Shown: positions 9,454 through 18,065, counted from the stretch's first letter. The stretch: DNA of 40,177 nucleotides from Myxococcales bacterium (GCA_007135085.1 SLJM01000095.1:1-40177), one strand, 5' to 3'. Program-made: numbers and translations. The notes: generated by a model from the letters alone, not told the origin.

Positions 9454-10470
9454 ATGATCAATGACCAGTCCGACAACAGGGGAAGCAGCCGGCCAGGCCG
9501 GGGGCGTCGCTGCGGTTGGGCCGGCCTTCTGGCAATGGGCTGCGTTCATCTGACGGGCCTTGCCGTGGTGGCGGCGTTGATCGCCTTTGCGTCCATCGGA
9601 ACCGGCCATATCCGATGGGTTGTGTCGGCCCATCAGGCCTTCGGTGATGCCTCCTTTTTCGCCACGGAGCTGGCGATTCACCTGGTCCTGTCGGCCCTGG
9701 TCTGGACCCTCCTCTACCTGGGAGCCGGCGGGTTGCTGAGCAACCGAAAAAATGAGGTGCGCCTTCTATCGCGGCAGCGGGGCACGGCGATTACGGAGAC
9801 CATTATCGTCATGCCCGTATTGCTGCTGATCATTTTGGGTGTATCTCAACTGGCGGTAAATAATCTGGCCAATATGCTGCTCAATTACGGCACCACTCAG
9901 GCGGCGCGCACCGCCTGGGTATGGGCGCCCGAGGTCGATCCCCTGGTCGGGTCGCCGCGCATGGGCGTGACCAGTGGGCAAGTCGAGGAGATGGCCCGAC
10001 TCCAGGTGGCGGCGGCGATGACCCCTGTGGCGCCGTCGAATTTCGCCGCCGGGCGCTCCGGGGACAGCCTTCAATTCGAGAAGATGCGGGCCACTCTGCT
10101 GGCCAGCCAGATGGCCAACCCGCCCAATGATTCGGGCCGTGAGGCCTTGAGCGACGCCGAGGGGATGGATTCCTTCGAGACCGCCGACGCCCTGACCTTC
10201 GTTCGTGCCCTGGACGGCTCCAATTATGCGGAGCGCACGGTGCGAAAATTTAGCTCCGCCTATATGGCCGTCCAACTGGACGTCATCAACTCCGGCAGCC
10301 AGGTCGGCGTGGAGCTGACCTATCATCATCAGATCACCTTCCCCCTGGTGGGACCCATCTTTGGAGAGTCGAGCTCTCTGGGAGGGGCGCCGGGCTATTA
10401 TATGTCCATTGAACGAGACGCTTATTTTCGATCACAGGTGACGCCCAATGCCGAGTTGCCCCGACGATAA
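9454..10470 (+). CDS. TadE-like protein with extra N-terminal membrane segments
   Basis: The product is 338 aa. Two hydrophobic segments (about 22-48 and 70-95) precede a TadE-type motif at about 108-150. That motif starts RGTAITETIIVMPVLLLII, a short positively charged lead, then Gly, a conserved Glu and a long hydrophobic helix, as in TadE/TadG pseudopilins of Flp pilus systems. The rest is a soluble domain expected outside the membrane. The additional two membrane segments before the TadE motif are unusual for the family. Its end overlaps the next gene by 23 bp, so the two are translationally coupled. The start at ATG 9454 has only a weak AGAG upstream. It is likely part of a cell-surface or secretion structure; no TadA/B/C, RcpA or prepilin peptidase gene is in the window. 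Confidence 0.78.
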   Translation: MINDQSDNRGSSRPGRGRRCGWAGLLAMGCVHLTGLAVVAALIAFASIGTGHIRWVVSAHQAFGDASFFATELAIHLVLSALVWTLLYLGAGGLLSNRKNEVRLLSRQRGTAITETIIVMPVLLLIILGVSQLAVNNLANMLLNYGTTQAARTAWVWAPEVDPLVGSPRMGVTSGQVEEMARLQVAAAMTPVAPSNFAAGRSGDSLQFEKMRATLLASQMANPPNDSGREALSDAEGMDSFETADALTFVRALDGSNYAERTVRKFSSAYMAVQLDVINSGSQVGVELTYHHQITFPLVGPIFGESSSLGGAPGYYMSIERDAYFRSQVTPNAELPRR

Positions 10471-11857
10471 CAGAGCGGGCCGGTGGGCCCGCGCCGGTCG
10501 TCGCTTCGCCGCCGCCGAGGGCGATGAAGAGGGGGCGGTGCTGTTGATCTGCCTGGCGGCAATCCTGATCTTGCTGCTCATGGGCTGGCTGGTCATGGAC
10601 GGGATCTTTTTGACCCATGACAAGACCGAATCTCAGGCCAGCGCCGATTCCGCTGCCTTTAGCCAGGCCTCGGTCAAGGCCCGATCCATGAATATGATGG
10701 CCTTCTCCAATATCGGAAAGCGCTCCATCTTCGGGGTCCACGCCGTCTACGAGAGCATGTTCGAGGCCTATACGGAGTGGTATTTCCGGCTGGTTCAGGA
10801 ATGCGAGCTCGATCCCGATAATTGCGACGAGGAGATGCTCGAGCGCAATACCGAATTGTATTGGACCGAGCATGACAACGATTATCAGACCTACGGCGCC
10901 AATGAGGGGTATTATCTGGGTGACCTTCGGGCCCTGGACAATTATCAGGAGTATCTGACGTCGATCACTCCCTGGTGGGGCTGGAGCGAGGCCGTGCTTC
11001 GAGCGCAGCGAAATGGGGCGACCCTGGCCACCAGCTTTCCCCCGCCCCGGGGAGTGCCGAGAGGATCGCATACCAGCCTGGTCAATCCCGTGATGGCCCA
11101 GGCTGGCGGGTCGGTGAGCTTCAATATAGTGACTCGCCTCGATCGACTCCCGGTGAAGCGGGACACCACCTTCTGGGACGACGTCATCGCCGGTCATCTC
11201 GAGCTGGGCTCGACCTGGGAGTGGGAACACCAGATGAATGTCGAACTCCACCGCGAGCGATCCCAATATGGGGCGCGAAAAACAGAGGTCATCGAGCGGG
11301 GCGCCACCCATCTGATGACCCACGGCCTAGACCGCACCTATCGGGATCTGGGCACCTACGGCAGCCCCTGGCGGATTCAGAATTTCGACAGCGAGGCCGA
11401 TTGGATGTTCTCCACCTCCAATCTGGTGCTCACCTATCATAACCAGCCCGCCTATTTCGGGGCCCTGCGCGACAAATACGACGTCCCCGGCGGGGATTAT
11501 GAAGAGGCCGATAGTTCGGGGCTGCAGGCGCGGCTATATCGGCCTGGCGGCTATTGGGGCATGGCCCGATCGGAGATCTCTTTTCAGGCCGAACGGGCCC
11601 CGGACCTGTGGCTGCCGGCCTGGACGGCGCGGATGCGTCCCGTCTCCTTGCCCCGGGAGTTCCGCGAGCGAGGCTACGACTTCAACGGTATCTATCATCT
11701 GGTCCTGGACCACCTGGTGTTGAGCGGCTGGATGCACGGTGAGTTTTCCCGCGGCGAGATCGCCAATCCCGATGGCGAGTTCTTTGACGACCTGGTCTAT
11801 TTCGAGCGGGTCTCCCGGGCGATGGGACAATCCACAATCGAAGGAGTGGCCCGATGA
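10448..11857 (+). CDS. TadG-like (Flp pilus assembly type) protein
   Basis: The product is 469 aa. The start ATG has AGGTG 7 nt upstream, inside the end of the previous gene. A hydrophilic lead of about 27 residues ends in DEEG, followed by a single transmembrane helix (about 30-52). The segment after it, DGIFLTHDKTESQASADSAA, is the classic TadG N-terminal pattern in which a membrane anchor is followed by an Ala/Ser-rich amphipathic helix. The remaining roughly 390 residues, rich in Trp and Tyr, are predicted to be extracytoplasmic and match no domain I recognise. The stop overlaps the next start as ATGA at 11854-11857. It sits in the middle of a three-gene coupled cassette of TadE/TadG-like proteins. 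Confidence 0.78.
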   Translation: MPSCPDDNRAGRWARAGRRFAAAEGDEEGAVLLICLAAILILLLMGWLVMDGIFLTHDKTESQASADSAAFSQASVKARSMNMMAFSNIGKRSIFGVHAVYESMFEAYTEWYFRLVQECELDPDNCDEEMLERNTELYWTEHDNDYQTYGANEGYYLGDLRALDNYQEYLTSITPWWGWSEAVLRAQRNGATLATSFPPPRGVPRGSHTSLVNPVMAQAGGSVSFNIVTRLDRLPVKRDTTFWDDVIAGHLELGSTWEWEHQMNVELHRERSQYGARKTEVIERGATHLMTHGLDRTYRDLGTYGSPWRIQNFDSEADWMFSTSNLVLTYHNQPAYFGALRDKYDVPGGDYEEADSSGLQARLYRPGGYWGMARSEISFQAERAPDLWLPAWTARMRPVSLPREFRERGYDFNGIYHLVLDHLVLSGWMHGEFSRGEIANPDGEFFDDLVYFERVSRAMGQSTIEGVAR

Positions 11858-12756
11858 GTTGTCGACGGATAGGTCATTGGTTAGGTCGTTGGATAGCTGT
11901 CGGGGCGGCCGCCCTCGACGGCGATCAGCGAGGTACGTCGCTCACTGAGTTTGCGATCACCCTGCCCATCTTCGTGGCCGTCATGGCCTTCGTCTACTAT
12001 ATGGGAGCCGCCGGCCACGTGGTCACCGACGAGGTCAACCGGGCCCACCGTGATCTGTGGGATGACGCCCTCCATCACACCACGGCGGGCCACGATCCGG
12101 TGGGATATAACGACCCCGGCCAGCCCCACGCCCATCCGGCCAGCGGCGCCGACGAAGACCGCCAATTCTTCGCGGAACAACAACTTCGCCAGCGCATCGA
12201 CGGCCTCAATACGGACGTGCGCTCCGAGGAAGTTCAGACCTATCAGGCCCTGTCGGCGGGGGGCCATTGGGGTGAATCCCATCGGCGGACCCGGGCGCCG
12301 CACGGGCAGCTCGAATTTGCCAATAATGCCGATCAAATGACCAATAGCCCGACGGCGGTTTTGGGCGGCAGCAATTACGCCCGTGATCTGGTCGACGACA
12401 GCGGCGGCACCTTCGAGCTCGGCGCCGGCGGCGGTGGACCCCTTGGGCCGGCGGCCAGCTTTGGTCTTGGCGAGTCGGTGATCCCCGCCGTTGGAGCGGG
12501 AATACGCTACGGGGTCACCCACAGCGTGCGAGAAGGGGAGGTCACCTTTCCCCATGGCTGGACCATACCGGTGCGCTTTCATTTCGACGCCCTGGTCCCG
12601 CCCACGCCGGTGGCCAACCAGAAGACCCCCACGGCGATCACCCGCCTCAAACTCGAGAGCTACCAGCCCTATTCGGAATTGTTGGGCATCGCCATGGAGC
12701 AACCGCTGGGGCCGGCCGCCCCGGCGCCGTCGTCGCCGACCTGGCCCGACGATTGA
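11854..12756 (+). CDS. TadE-like protein
   Basis: The product is 300 aa. An AAGGAG lies 7 nt before the start ATG, which overlaps the upstream stop (ATGA). After about 25 residues the TadE motif DQRGTSLTEFAITLPIFVAV appears, with the conserved Glu (TEF) and a single membrane helix (about 28-53). A His/Asp-rich segment (HRDLWDDALHHTTAGHD) follows and could bind metal; the remaining domain is Gly/Pro-rich. It completes the three-gene TadE/G-like operon that starts at 9454. It ends 31 bp from the convergent SDR gene, with no hairpin-plus-T terminator between them. Confidence 0.78.
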   Translation: MSCRRIGHWLGRWIAVGAAALDGDQRGTSLTEFAITLPIFVAVMAFVYYMGAAGHVVTDEVNRAHRDLWDDALHHTTAGHDPVGYNDPGQPHAHPASGADEDRQFFAEQQLRQRIDGLNTDVRSEEVQTYQALSAGGHWGESHRRTRAPHGQLEFANNADQMTNSPTAVLGGSNYARDLVDDSGGTFELGAGGGGPLGPAASFGLGESVIPAVGAGIRYGVTHSVREGEVTFPHGWTIPVRFHFDALVPPTPVANQKTPTAITRLKLESYQPYSELLGIAMEQPLGPAAPAPSSPTWPDD

Positions 12757-12787
12757 GTTGGGTTGTTAGAAGGGGCGAGCCAGTCGA

Positions 12788-13897
12788 TCACGAATCCTTG
12801 AGATCAACCCCGGGCGGGCCGTCGGGATGGCGCAGGAAGAAGTCCACGATATCGTCGAGATAGGTCGACAGGTGGGGGCAATAGAGATCGCCCTCGGCCA
12901 GCGCTGCCGTGGCGTTGGTGGTGTCGAAGTGTGCGCTGTGGTTGAAGTAAGTCAGCGCTTCGCGGGGCAGGCCGGTCCACTCCTCGACGGTGCTATTCGA
13001 CAGGGCGCGCTCCACCCAACTGGCGGGCAGACTTCCTCGGGTGGGATCTCGCCCCATCAATTCCAGGACTCGGTCCACGACCTGGCGGGCCGTCATGGGG
13101 TTGGGATCGGCCAGTTGATAGACCTGACCCTCCGTGCCGGGGCGGTGGCCCAACTCGGCGAGCCCGCGGGCGACGAAGTCGATGGGCACCAGGTTGACCC
13201 GGGCATGGCCCTGGCCCACGTTGGGCACGGGCAGCCACTGGGGCAGGCGGTATAGAAGCTGGAAGACGAAATAGGGGCCGTCGTATTTTCTGGTGGCTCC
13301 CGTGCGGGAGTCGCCAATGACCACGCTCGGTCGAAAAATGGCGGTCGGGATCTCCTCCCAGCGCCGCTGCACCTCTACCTCGGCCCAGAATTTGGTGCTC
13401 TCATAGTGGTTGTGGTGATCTTGGCCCAGATCGAGCTCCGACTCCAGGACATGCCCCGTTCGATCGCCTGCCACATAGCAGGTGGAGACGTAATTGAGGC
13501 GCTCCAGATCGTCACAGGCCAGGCAGAAGTCCAGGATGTTGATCGTGCCTGTCACGTTGACCCTGTAGGCCAGGGACTCGTCAACGGAGAGATCGTAGAT
13601 GGCCGCCAGATGCCAGACGACACCCACCTCTTTGGTGAGCCGATCGTAGGTCTCGGCGTCCAATCCCAGCGTGGGATCGGTGATATCACCGCTGTGCAGC
13701 TCCCACCGATCGACGAGCGAGGGATGATCTCTCTCGAGACGAGCCATACATCGCCGGGCGACGTCGAGGGTCGACGGCAGAGCCAAAAAATGAAGGGGGG
13801 CCGACGTGCGCTCCGCCAGTTCGGCGACCACATGGTCACTCAAAAAGCCGGGAAATCCAGTCATCAAAATCGGGCGGTCAATCATTTCGCTGGCCAT
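12788..13897 (-). CDS. Extended SDR-family NAD(P)-dependent oxidoreductase
   Basis: I set the start at ATG 13897, which has GAGG 6 nt upstream; an in-frame TTG at 13912 and GTGs lie further out. The product is 369 aa. It carries a Rossmann nucleotide-binding motif TGFPGFLS (13-20), the WHLAA motif of extended SDRs at about 95-99, and the catalytic pair Y165-xxx-K169 in YESTKFWAE. The FPGFLS variant of TGxxGxxG and the VSTCYVAG strand resemble the 'male-sterility' or thioester-reductase (NAD_binding_4) branch, which acts on acyl thioesters or fatty acyl groups. The substrate cannot be read from the sequence. It is a single-gene unit divergent from 14642. Confidence 0.85.
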   Translation of the reverse strand: MASEMIDRPILMTGFPGFLSDHVVAELAERTSAPLHFLALPSTLDVARRCMARLERDHPSLVDRWELHSGDITDPTLGLDAETYDRLTKEVGVVWHLAAIYDLSVDESLAYRVNVTGTINILDFCLACDDLERLNYVSTCYVAGDRTGHVLESELDLGQDHHNHYESTKFWAEVEVQRRWEEIPTAIFRPSVVIGDSRTGATRKYDGPYFVFQLLYRLPQWLPVPNVGQGHARVNLVPIDFVARGLAELGHRPGTEGQVYQLADPNPMTARQVVDRVLELMGRDPTRGSLPASWVERALSNSTVEEWTGLPREALTYFNHSAHFDTTNATAALAEGDLYCPHLSTYLDDIVDFFLRHPDGPPGVDLKDS

Positions 13898-14012
13898 CAC
13901 TCGCCTCACCAAAAGTCAAAATCAATAAAGTGGGAGCGGACTATAGGTGGCGGTATGAATCGAGGCAATAGATCAGCTTCAGCGCTTGCTAAAACTTCTA
14001 CTATATGAGGTT

Positions 14013-14300
14013 TTTCGTTTGGGTCGCGATCTCTGGGGTTTATCCACTCTCCCAACGCACACGCCGTTGCTGTTCCCGCACGCGTAGTATTCGTGCCGTC
14101 GAGGCGTCGTTTGCCGAGACAGAGTAGCCTCAGGTGGAGCGTCGTCTGCGACACCTGGGGTGCCACGGCAACTACGCGTGCGGAAACTGCTACTACATGG
14201 GGCGCGTGGGTTGGGCGTACTTCTCTGCTTCGCTCGACCTCGCATGAATAAATCTTGCGATCTCGTTTGGTGTTTCGTTTGGGTAGCGATCTCTGGGGTT
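14013..14300. repeat. Direct repeat of 28 bp (14013-14040 and 14273-14300) flanking a large imperfect inverted repeat
   Basis: The 744-bp gap 13898-14641 contains no credible gene. A 28-bp unit beginning TTTCGTTTGGGT and ending GATCTCTGGGGTT occurs at 14013-14040 and again at 14273-14300 with one mismatch; weaker similarity continues downstream of both. Between them, 14051-14089 and 14170-14215 form an imperfect inverted repeat with a perfect 12-bp core, CCGCACGCGTAG (14076-14087) against its reverse complement at 14172-14183. A smaller hairpin (CAGGT/ACCTG around GTCG/CGAC) sits in the loop. The octamer GCGATCTC occurs four times (14026, 14257, 14286, 14484). It may be a degraded mobile element or a structured RNA; I cannot tell which. 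Confidence 0.55.
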
Positions 14301-14418
14301 CATCTGCCTCCGCAACTACCCCACAAGGTGTGCAAACTTGTCACACCCCCCGGGTCCCCGTGGGGGATTGTGTCCACACCATAGAGCGCTCGATTCCCGG
14401 CAAGGGAGATGAAGGTGG

Positions 14419-14455
14419 GTGTGGGATAGTGTGGGTAAAAGTATTCTAGTGTGCT
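14419..14455 (+). promoter_or_regulatory. Phased GTGT-type repeats upstream of the peptidoglycan-hydrolase gene
   Basis: GTGTGGG occurs at 14419 and 14429. TAGTGTGGG (14427) recurs 20 bp later as TAGTGTGCT (14447). The 10- and 20-bp spacing and the GTGTGG core match the set at 9300-9335, which suggests a shared regulator. The set lies 187 bp before the start at 14642. Just upstream are two further hairpins, GGTGTG/CACACC (14328-14347) and a C5/G5 stem around CGGGTCCCCG; neither has a T tract. Confidence 0.4.
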
Positions 14456-14641
14456 TTGTTTGCGCATGATGTCTGGTGATCTGGCGATCTCGACGACGAT
14501 CCTTTCCCTCTTTTTGAAGAGCAGGTACGGTTTATGCAAAGCCTGTAGGTCGTCCAAATGACGCGTAGTCCTTTCGGCGTGGTCACGCCAGATGCCGAGA
14601 GGGTTTTAATGAGATTCTGGTCAGGTGCGCGGAGCTTCCAA

Positions 14642-17353
14642 ATGGGTCGAGTCATGAAAAAAAATAAACCGAGGCAGTGGGTCGTTAGAGGACGGCTTTC
14701 CTTAGCGATGGTCATGGCGGCAGTCTTCCTGGTCACAGGATGCGGTCTGGCCGATGAGGAGGAGCCATTTCGAGCTCTGAACCTTGAGGAGGATACGGAG
14801 GTTCGGATTCATCAATTGAGCTCCTTTTGCTCGGTGCAGATCGAGGGCCACGGGGCGGTGGACGTGGAAAACGACTACCTGCCCAGCGTGGTGGCCTGTG
14901 AAAATGGCAACGCCCCGCTGGAGGCGCTCAAGGCGCAGGCCGTGGCGGCGCGAACCTACGCGGCGTTTATCACGACCGCCGAGAATCGACCTCTGCAGCC
15001 CACCACGGCCGACCAGGTCTATCAATGCGATTACGCCGAGGTCACCGACCTGCACCGGCAGGCGGTCCGAGAGACGGCCGGTCAGGTGCTGGTCCACGGT
15101 GATCGGCTCATCGCCGGCTTCTACGTGGCCGGGGCGATTCCCTCGGGCTCGAGCTGTCAGGCCGGATCGGGCGACAGCGACCCGACCAATACAGAGCAAT
15201 ACGTGACCTTTAACGAGGGCCTGACCGGCGGCAACGTGCAGCCCACCTCCCTGGGCCATCCGGCCAACCCGGCCAACCGGGGGGCGAAGTCCCAAAACGG
15301 CGCCACCTGCATGGCCAATGCGGGCTGGGACTACGAGCGAATTTTGCGTGCCTATTATGGCGATGATATCCGTGCCAGAGTGGCTGAAGAGAGCCAATGT
15401 GCGGGACAATCTCCCGACGGCGGCTCCATGCCTCCCGGATCGGGTGAGGACGTATGCAATATCGCGCCGGCCACGGCGAGCTCGACCCCTGGCTGTGTCG
15501 ACCCCTCACAGACGCCGAATATCCTGCCCCGCTCCTCCTGGAACGCGCGCACTCCCAACGCCAACCGATCCCACCACACGCCGAATCGAATCTCCGTGCA
15601 CCATACGGTCACGCCCAACGAGGCCGGCGACGGCGCCCACTGGGTCAACCAGATTCAGCTGTGGCATATGAATCAGGGCTGGGCCGATATTGGCTATCAC
15701 TTCCTGATCAGTTGGGACGGCACCATCTACCGCGGCAACCCGGAGAACCGCATGGGGGCCCACGTGGGCAATGATAATAGCGGTAACCTGGGGATCGCCC
15801 TTATCGGCAGCTATCACCAGAATCAGGGGCCGTCGGACGCTCAGATTCAGAGCCTGGCCCAGATGCTTCGTTACCTGGGTGATAAATATGATATCGATTT
15901 GAATCGAGACCGGGTCAAAGGCCACGGTGAGTGGCCCGGCCAGGCCACCCAATGTCCGGGCACCCACCTTCGCAACCAGTTGGACCAGGTGGTCCATACG
16001 GCCCGTGCCGACGCCACCTGCACCGACGTCAACGAGGGCGGCGGAGCTTCTGGCGGCACCGACGTGGACGAATTCAAATACGTGCGGGTCCAGGGAGTGA
16101 GTAACTCGCCGACGGCCGACAACGACGTGGTTGAAGGCTTCGAGGTGGACGCCATCTACGTCGAGCGCGGCGGGGACTTCATTCCCGCCAGCCAGGTGTT
16201 ATGCAGCCCGGGGGCGAGCAACCCGGGAGCGGCCCTTGGTGAGCCGGACAACGCCTCCTGTGATGACCGGCCGCAGACGGTGGCCGGTGTGCCAGAAGGA
16301 GCCGACCTGGTCGTCGAGCTGTCGAAGCCGGCCAAAGTGGGAGATATCCTCTTTGTCACCCAGGCCTCCTATAACCCGGCCATGGCGAGCTGCGAGCCGA
16401 CGGGGACGGCCAAGATTATGGTCTCCAACGACGGCCGAAACTGGAAAGTGCTCGACAGCAGCGCCCGGGGCAACTGGCGGCAGACTCTGGACGAGTCGGA
16501 CTTTGTCTTCGACGGCGACGACGTCACCGACGGTGAATACGGCTTCGAGTTCATCGCTCCCAAAGCGGGCGAGTCCTATACTCCGGACGTGACCTTCAAG
16601 GTGTTGTCGAACCATCCCGAGATCGTGGAGGTGGAGTATTTCGTGCCCGAGCACGCCGAAGATGTGATCGACGACGACTGGACCATCGGCACCTCGACCA
16701 ATCAGAGCAATAGCTACGAGGTATTCTACGAGATTCAGTACTTCGGAGAGCGCACGGTGGCCGCCCGCGGCCTCGACGCCCAGGGCAACGAAGTGGTCCG
16801 AAAGGAGATCGTCATCACCGTCACCGATTACGACGGGACCATCCCCGAGGGCCAGACCGAGAATACGCAGCTCGCCGACGGAACCAATTATGACCAGTCC
16901 ATGGGCAATCTATTGGCCCAGGAAGGTGGCAAATGCTACGACCCCGCCTCCGGCGGAGCCCGCTGCCAGAATGGCACGGGTGGTTTCTCCACCGGTCATT
17001 GCTGGCGCTTCGTCAAGCGGGCCCTGGAGCGGGCCGGCGTGAGCTGGGCGCTGCTCGACAGCACCGGGCCCTGCACCACCTATCGCTTCCATCTGTCGGC
17101 CTACGGCTTCCGATGCAACGCCGACCCCAACCCGAATCGGCTGGCCCAGATGGGCTTTCAGCGAGTGTCTATGGCGCCCACGGAGGCCCCGGCGGGTGCG
17201 ATTATCGCCTGGGATCGGGGCTGCGCCGGATACCACGCCGTCCACGGTCATATCGAAATCTCGATGGGCAACGGCGTGGCATGCTCCGATTATTGCGGAA
17301 ATATCCGCTCCGGCGGCGCCAGTTGCGCCAGCGTCTATGTCCCTGTCAATTGA
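14642..17353 (+). CDS. Lipoprotein with SpoIID, PGRP-type amidase and C-terminal CHAP/NlpC-like cysteine peptidase domains
   Basis: The ATG at 14642 has GGAG at 7 nt, better than the in-frame ATGs at 14654 and 14558. The product is 903 aa with lipobox VTGC (C34). Residues about 60-245 are a SpoIID domain, which cuts glycan strands; ENGNAPLEALKAQAVAARTY carries the likely catalytic E87. Residues about 293-455 are a peptidoglycan-recognition/amidase_2 domain with probable zinc ligands H320 (SVHHTV), H428 (KGHGEW) and C438 (QCPG), as in T7 lysozyme. A discoidin-like beta region and an Ig-like region follow. The last 150 residues have a CHAP/NlpC-P60 pattern: C787 in GHCWRFVKRAL and H870 in HGHIEI. 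If all three domains are active, the protein can cut glycan, stem amide and peptide bonds. The cysteine-peptidase call is the least certain. Confidence 0.87.
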   Translation: MGRVMKKNKPRQWVVRGRLSLAMVMAAVFLVTGCGLADEEEPFRALNLEEDTEVRIHQLSSFCSVQIEGHGAVDVENDYLPSVVACENGNAPLEALKAQAVAARTYAAFITTAENRPLQPTTADQVYQCDYAEVTDLHRQAVRETAGQVLVHGDRLIAGFYVAGAIPSGSSCQAGSGDSDPTNTEQYVTFNEGLTGGNVQPTSLGHPANPANRGAKSQNGATCMANAGWDYERILRAYYGDDIRARVAEESQCAGQSPDGGSMPPGSGEDVCNIAPATASSTPGCVDPSQTPNILPRSSWNARTPNANRSHHTPNRISVHHTVTPNEAGDGAHWVNQIQLWHMNQGWADIGYHFLISWDGTIYRGNPENRMGAHVGNDNSGNLGIALIGSYHQNQGPSDAQIQSLAQMLRYLGDKYDIDLNRDRVKGHGEWPGQATQCPGTHLRNQLDQVVHTARADATCTDVNEGGGASGGTDVDEFKYVRVQGVSNSPTADNDVVEGFEVDAIYVERGGDFIPASQVLCSPGASNPGAALGEPDNASCDDRPQTVAGVPEGADLVVELSKPAKVGDILFVTQASYNPAMASCEPTGTAKIMVSNDGRNWKVLDSSARGNWRQTLDESDFVFDGDDVTDGEYGFEFIAPKAGESYTPDVTFKVLSNHPEIVEVEYFVPEHAEDVIDDDWTIGTSTNQSNSYEVFYEIQYFGERTVAARGLDAQGNEVVRKEIVITVTDYDGTIPEGQTENTQLADGTNYDQSMGNLLAQEGGKCYDPASGGARCQNGTGGFSTGHCWRFVKRALERAGVSWALLDSTGPCTTYRFHLSAYGFRCNADPNPNRLAQMGFQRVSMAPTEAPAGAIIAWDRGCAGYHAVHGHIEISMGNGVACSDYCGNIRSGGASCASVYVPVN

Positions 17354-17372
17354 GGAAAGGAGAGGTTTTAAG

Positions 17373-17978
17373 ATGAGTTCACGAACCAAGAAATACATGA
17401 CGACTCGCTCGCTCCTCACCTCCTGGCTGGCCCTGCTGGCTGCGGTCAGCCTGGTGGTGGCCATGGGCACGGCCTGTCAGCAGGAGGTCGTCGTCGGCGG
17501 CGGCAACCAGGGCGGTGACAATAGTGAGACGACTAATAAGGACAATCAAAACCAGAATCAGGGCGAAGACCATCCCTACGATGATGAGTACTTCGAGCAC
17601 CACGGCCCTGATGATGACCAGGAGCTGACCGACGCCGGCAGCCTGCAGGGTTCCTGGCGAGCCGCTTTCGTGGAGGGAGATACGCCTCTGGCCTATTTCG
17701 ACATCTTCCACGACGACGGTGAATCCTCGGCGGACGGAGATTTTCTGGCCGGTCCTGCCATCAGCGATATGCAAGATGGCACCACGGGAGCGATCGCCGA
17801 CGTCACCATCAGCGGCGCCGCGGTGGTGGTAAAGTGGAACCCCACCACCGATGACGAAGAGCTGTATACCCTCGAATTGGAGGCTCAGGGCGACGATAGC
17901 TATAGCGGCGAATTTTCAGCCCAGCGCTATCCCAACACCCATGAGGTCAGCTTTAGCCGACGGCAGGTCGAGCAGTAG
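17373..17978 (+). CDS. Small lipoprotein of unknown function
   Basis: The ATG at 17373 lies 19 bp after the previous stop and is preceded by AGGAGAGG, a strong ribosome site. The product is 201 aa. A positively charged start and a hydrophobic helix lead to GTAC (C35), a slightly non-canonical lipobox. A linker rich in Asn, Gln and Asp follows (about 40-70), then an acidic domain (about 75-200) with alternating hydrophobic residues that suggest a small beta-barrel; landmarks are LQGSWRAAF near its start and VSFSRRQ at the end. I do not recognise the family. Position and spacing put it in an operon with the peptidoglycan hydrolase gene, and a strong terminator follows. Confidence 0.8.
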   Translation: MSSRTKKYMTTRSLLTSWLALLAAVSLVVAMGTACQQEVVVGGGNQGGDNSETTNKDNQNQNQGEDHPYDDEYFEHHGPDDDQELTDAGSLQGSWRAAFVEGDTPLAYFDIFHDDGESSADGDFLAGPAISDMQDGTTGAIADVTISGAAVVVKWNPTTDDEELYTLELEAQGDDSYSGEFSAQRYPNTHEVSFSRRQVEQ

Positions 17979-18010
17979 GAGTTTGCGGTCGGCGTCGGCG
18001 TGTGAATAAT

Positions 18011-18050
18011 ACAGGGGCCGCGGCCAACCGCCGCGGCCCCTGTTTTTTTT
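18011..18050 (+). terminator. Rho-independent terminator
   Basis: A perfect 13-bp stem, ACAGGGGCCGCGG (18011-18023) paired with 18031-18043 around a 7-nt loop, is followed at once by eight T residues (18043-18050). It ends the 14642-17978 unit. The next gene starts 15 bp later. Confidence 0.95.
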
Positions 18051-18065
18051 GTCTGGAGGACTATT

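Noticed and set aside
14039-14047. DnaA box (TTATCCACT) and possible origin
   Set aside because: It is a single imperfect match, with no cluster of boxes, no AT-rich unwinding region and no dnaA or dnaN nearby.
13898-14641. tRNA or CRISPR array in the repeat-rich gap
   Set aside because: No T-arm and acceptor pairing of tRNA type is found. The direct repeat has only two copies 260 bp apart, not a regular repeat-spacer series.
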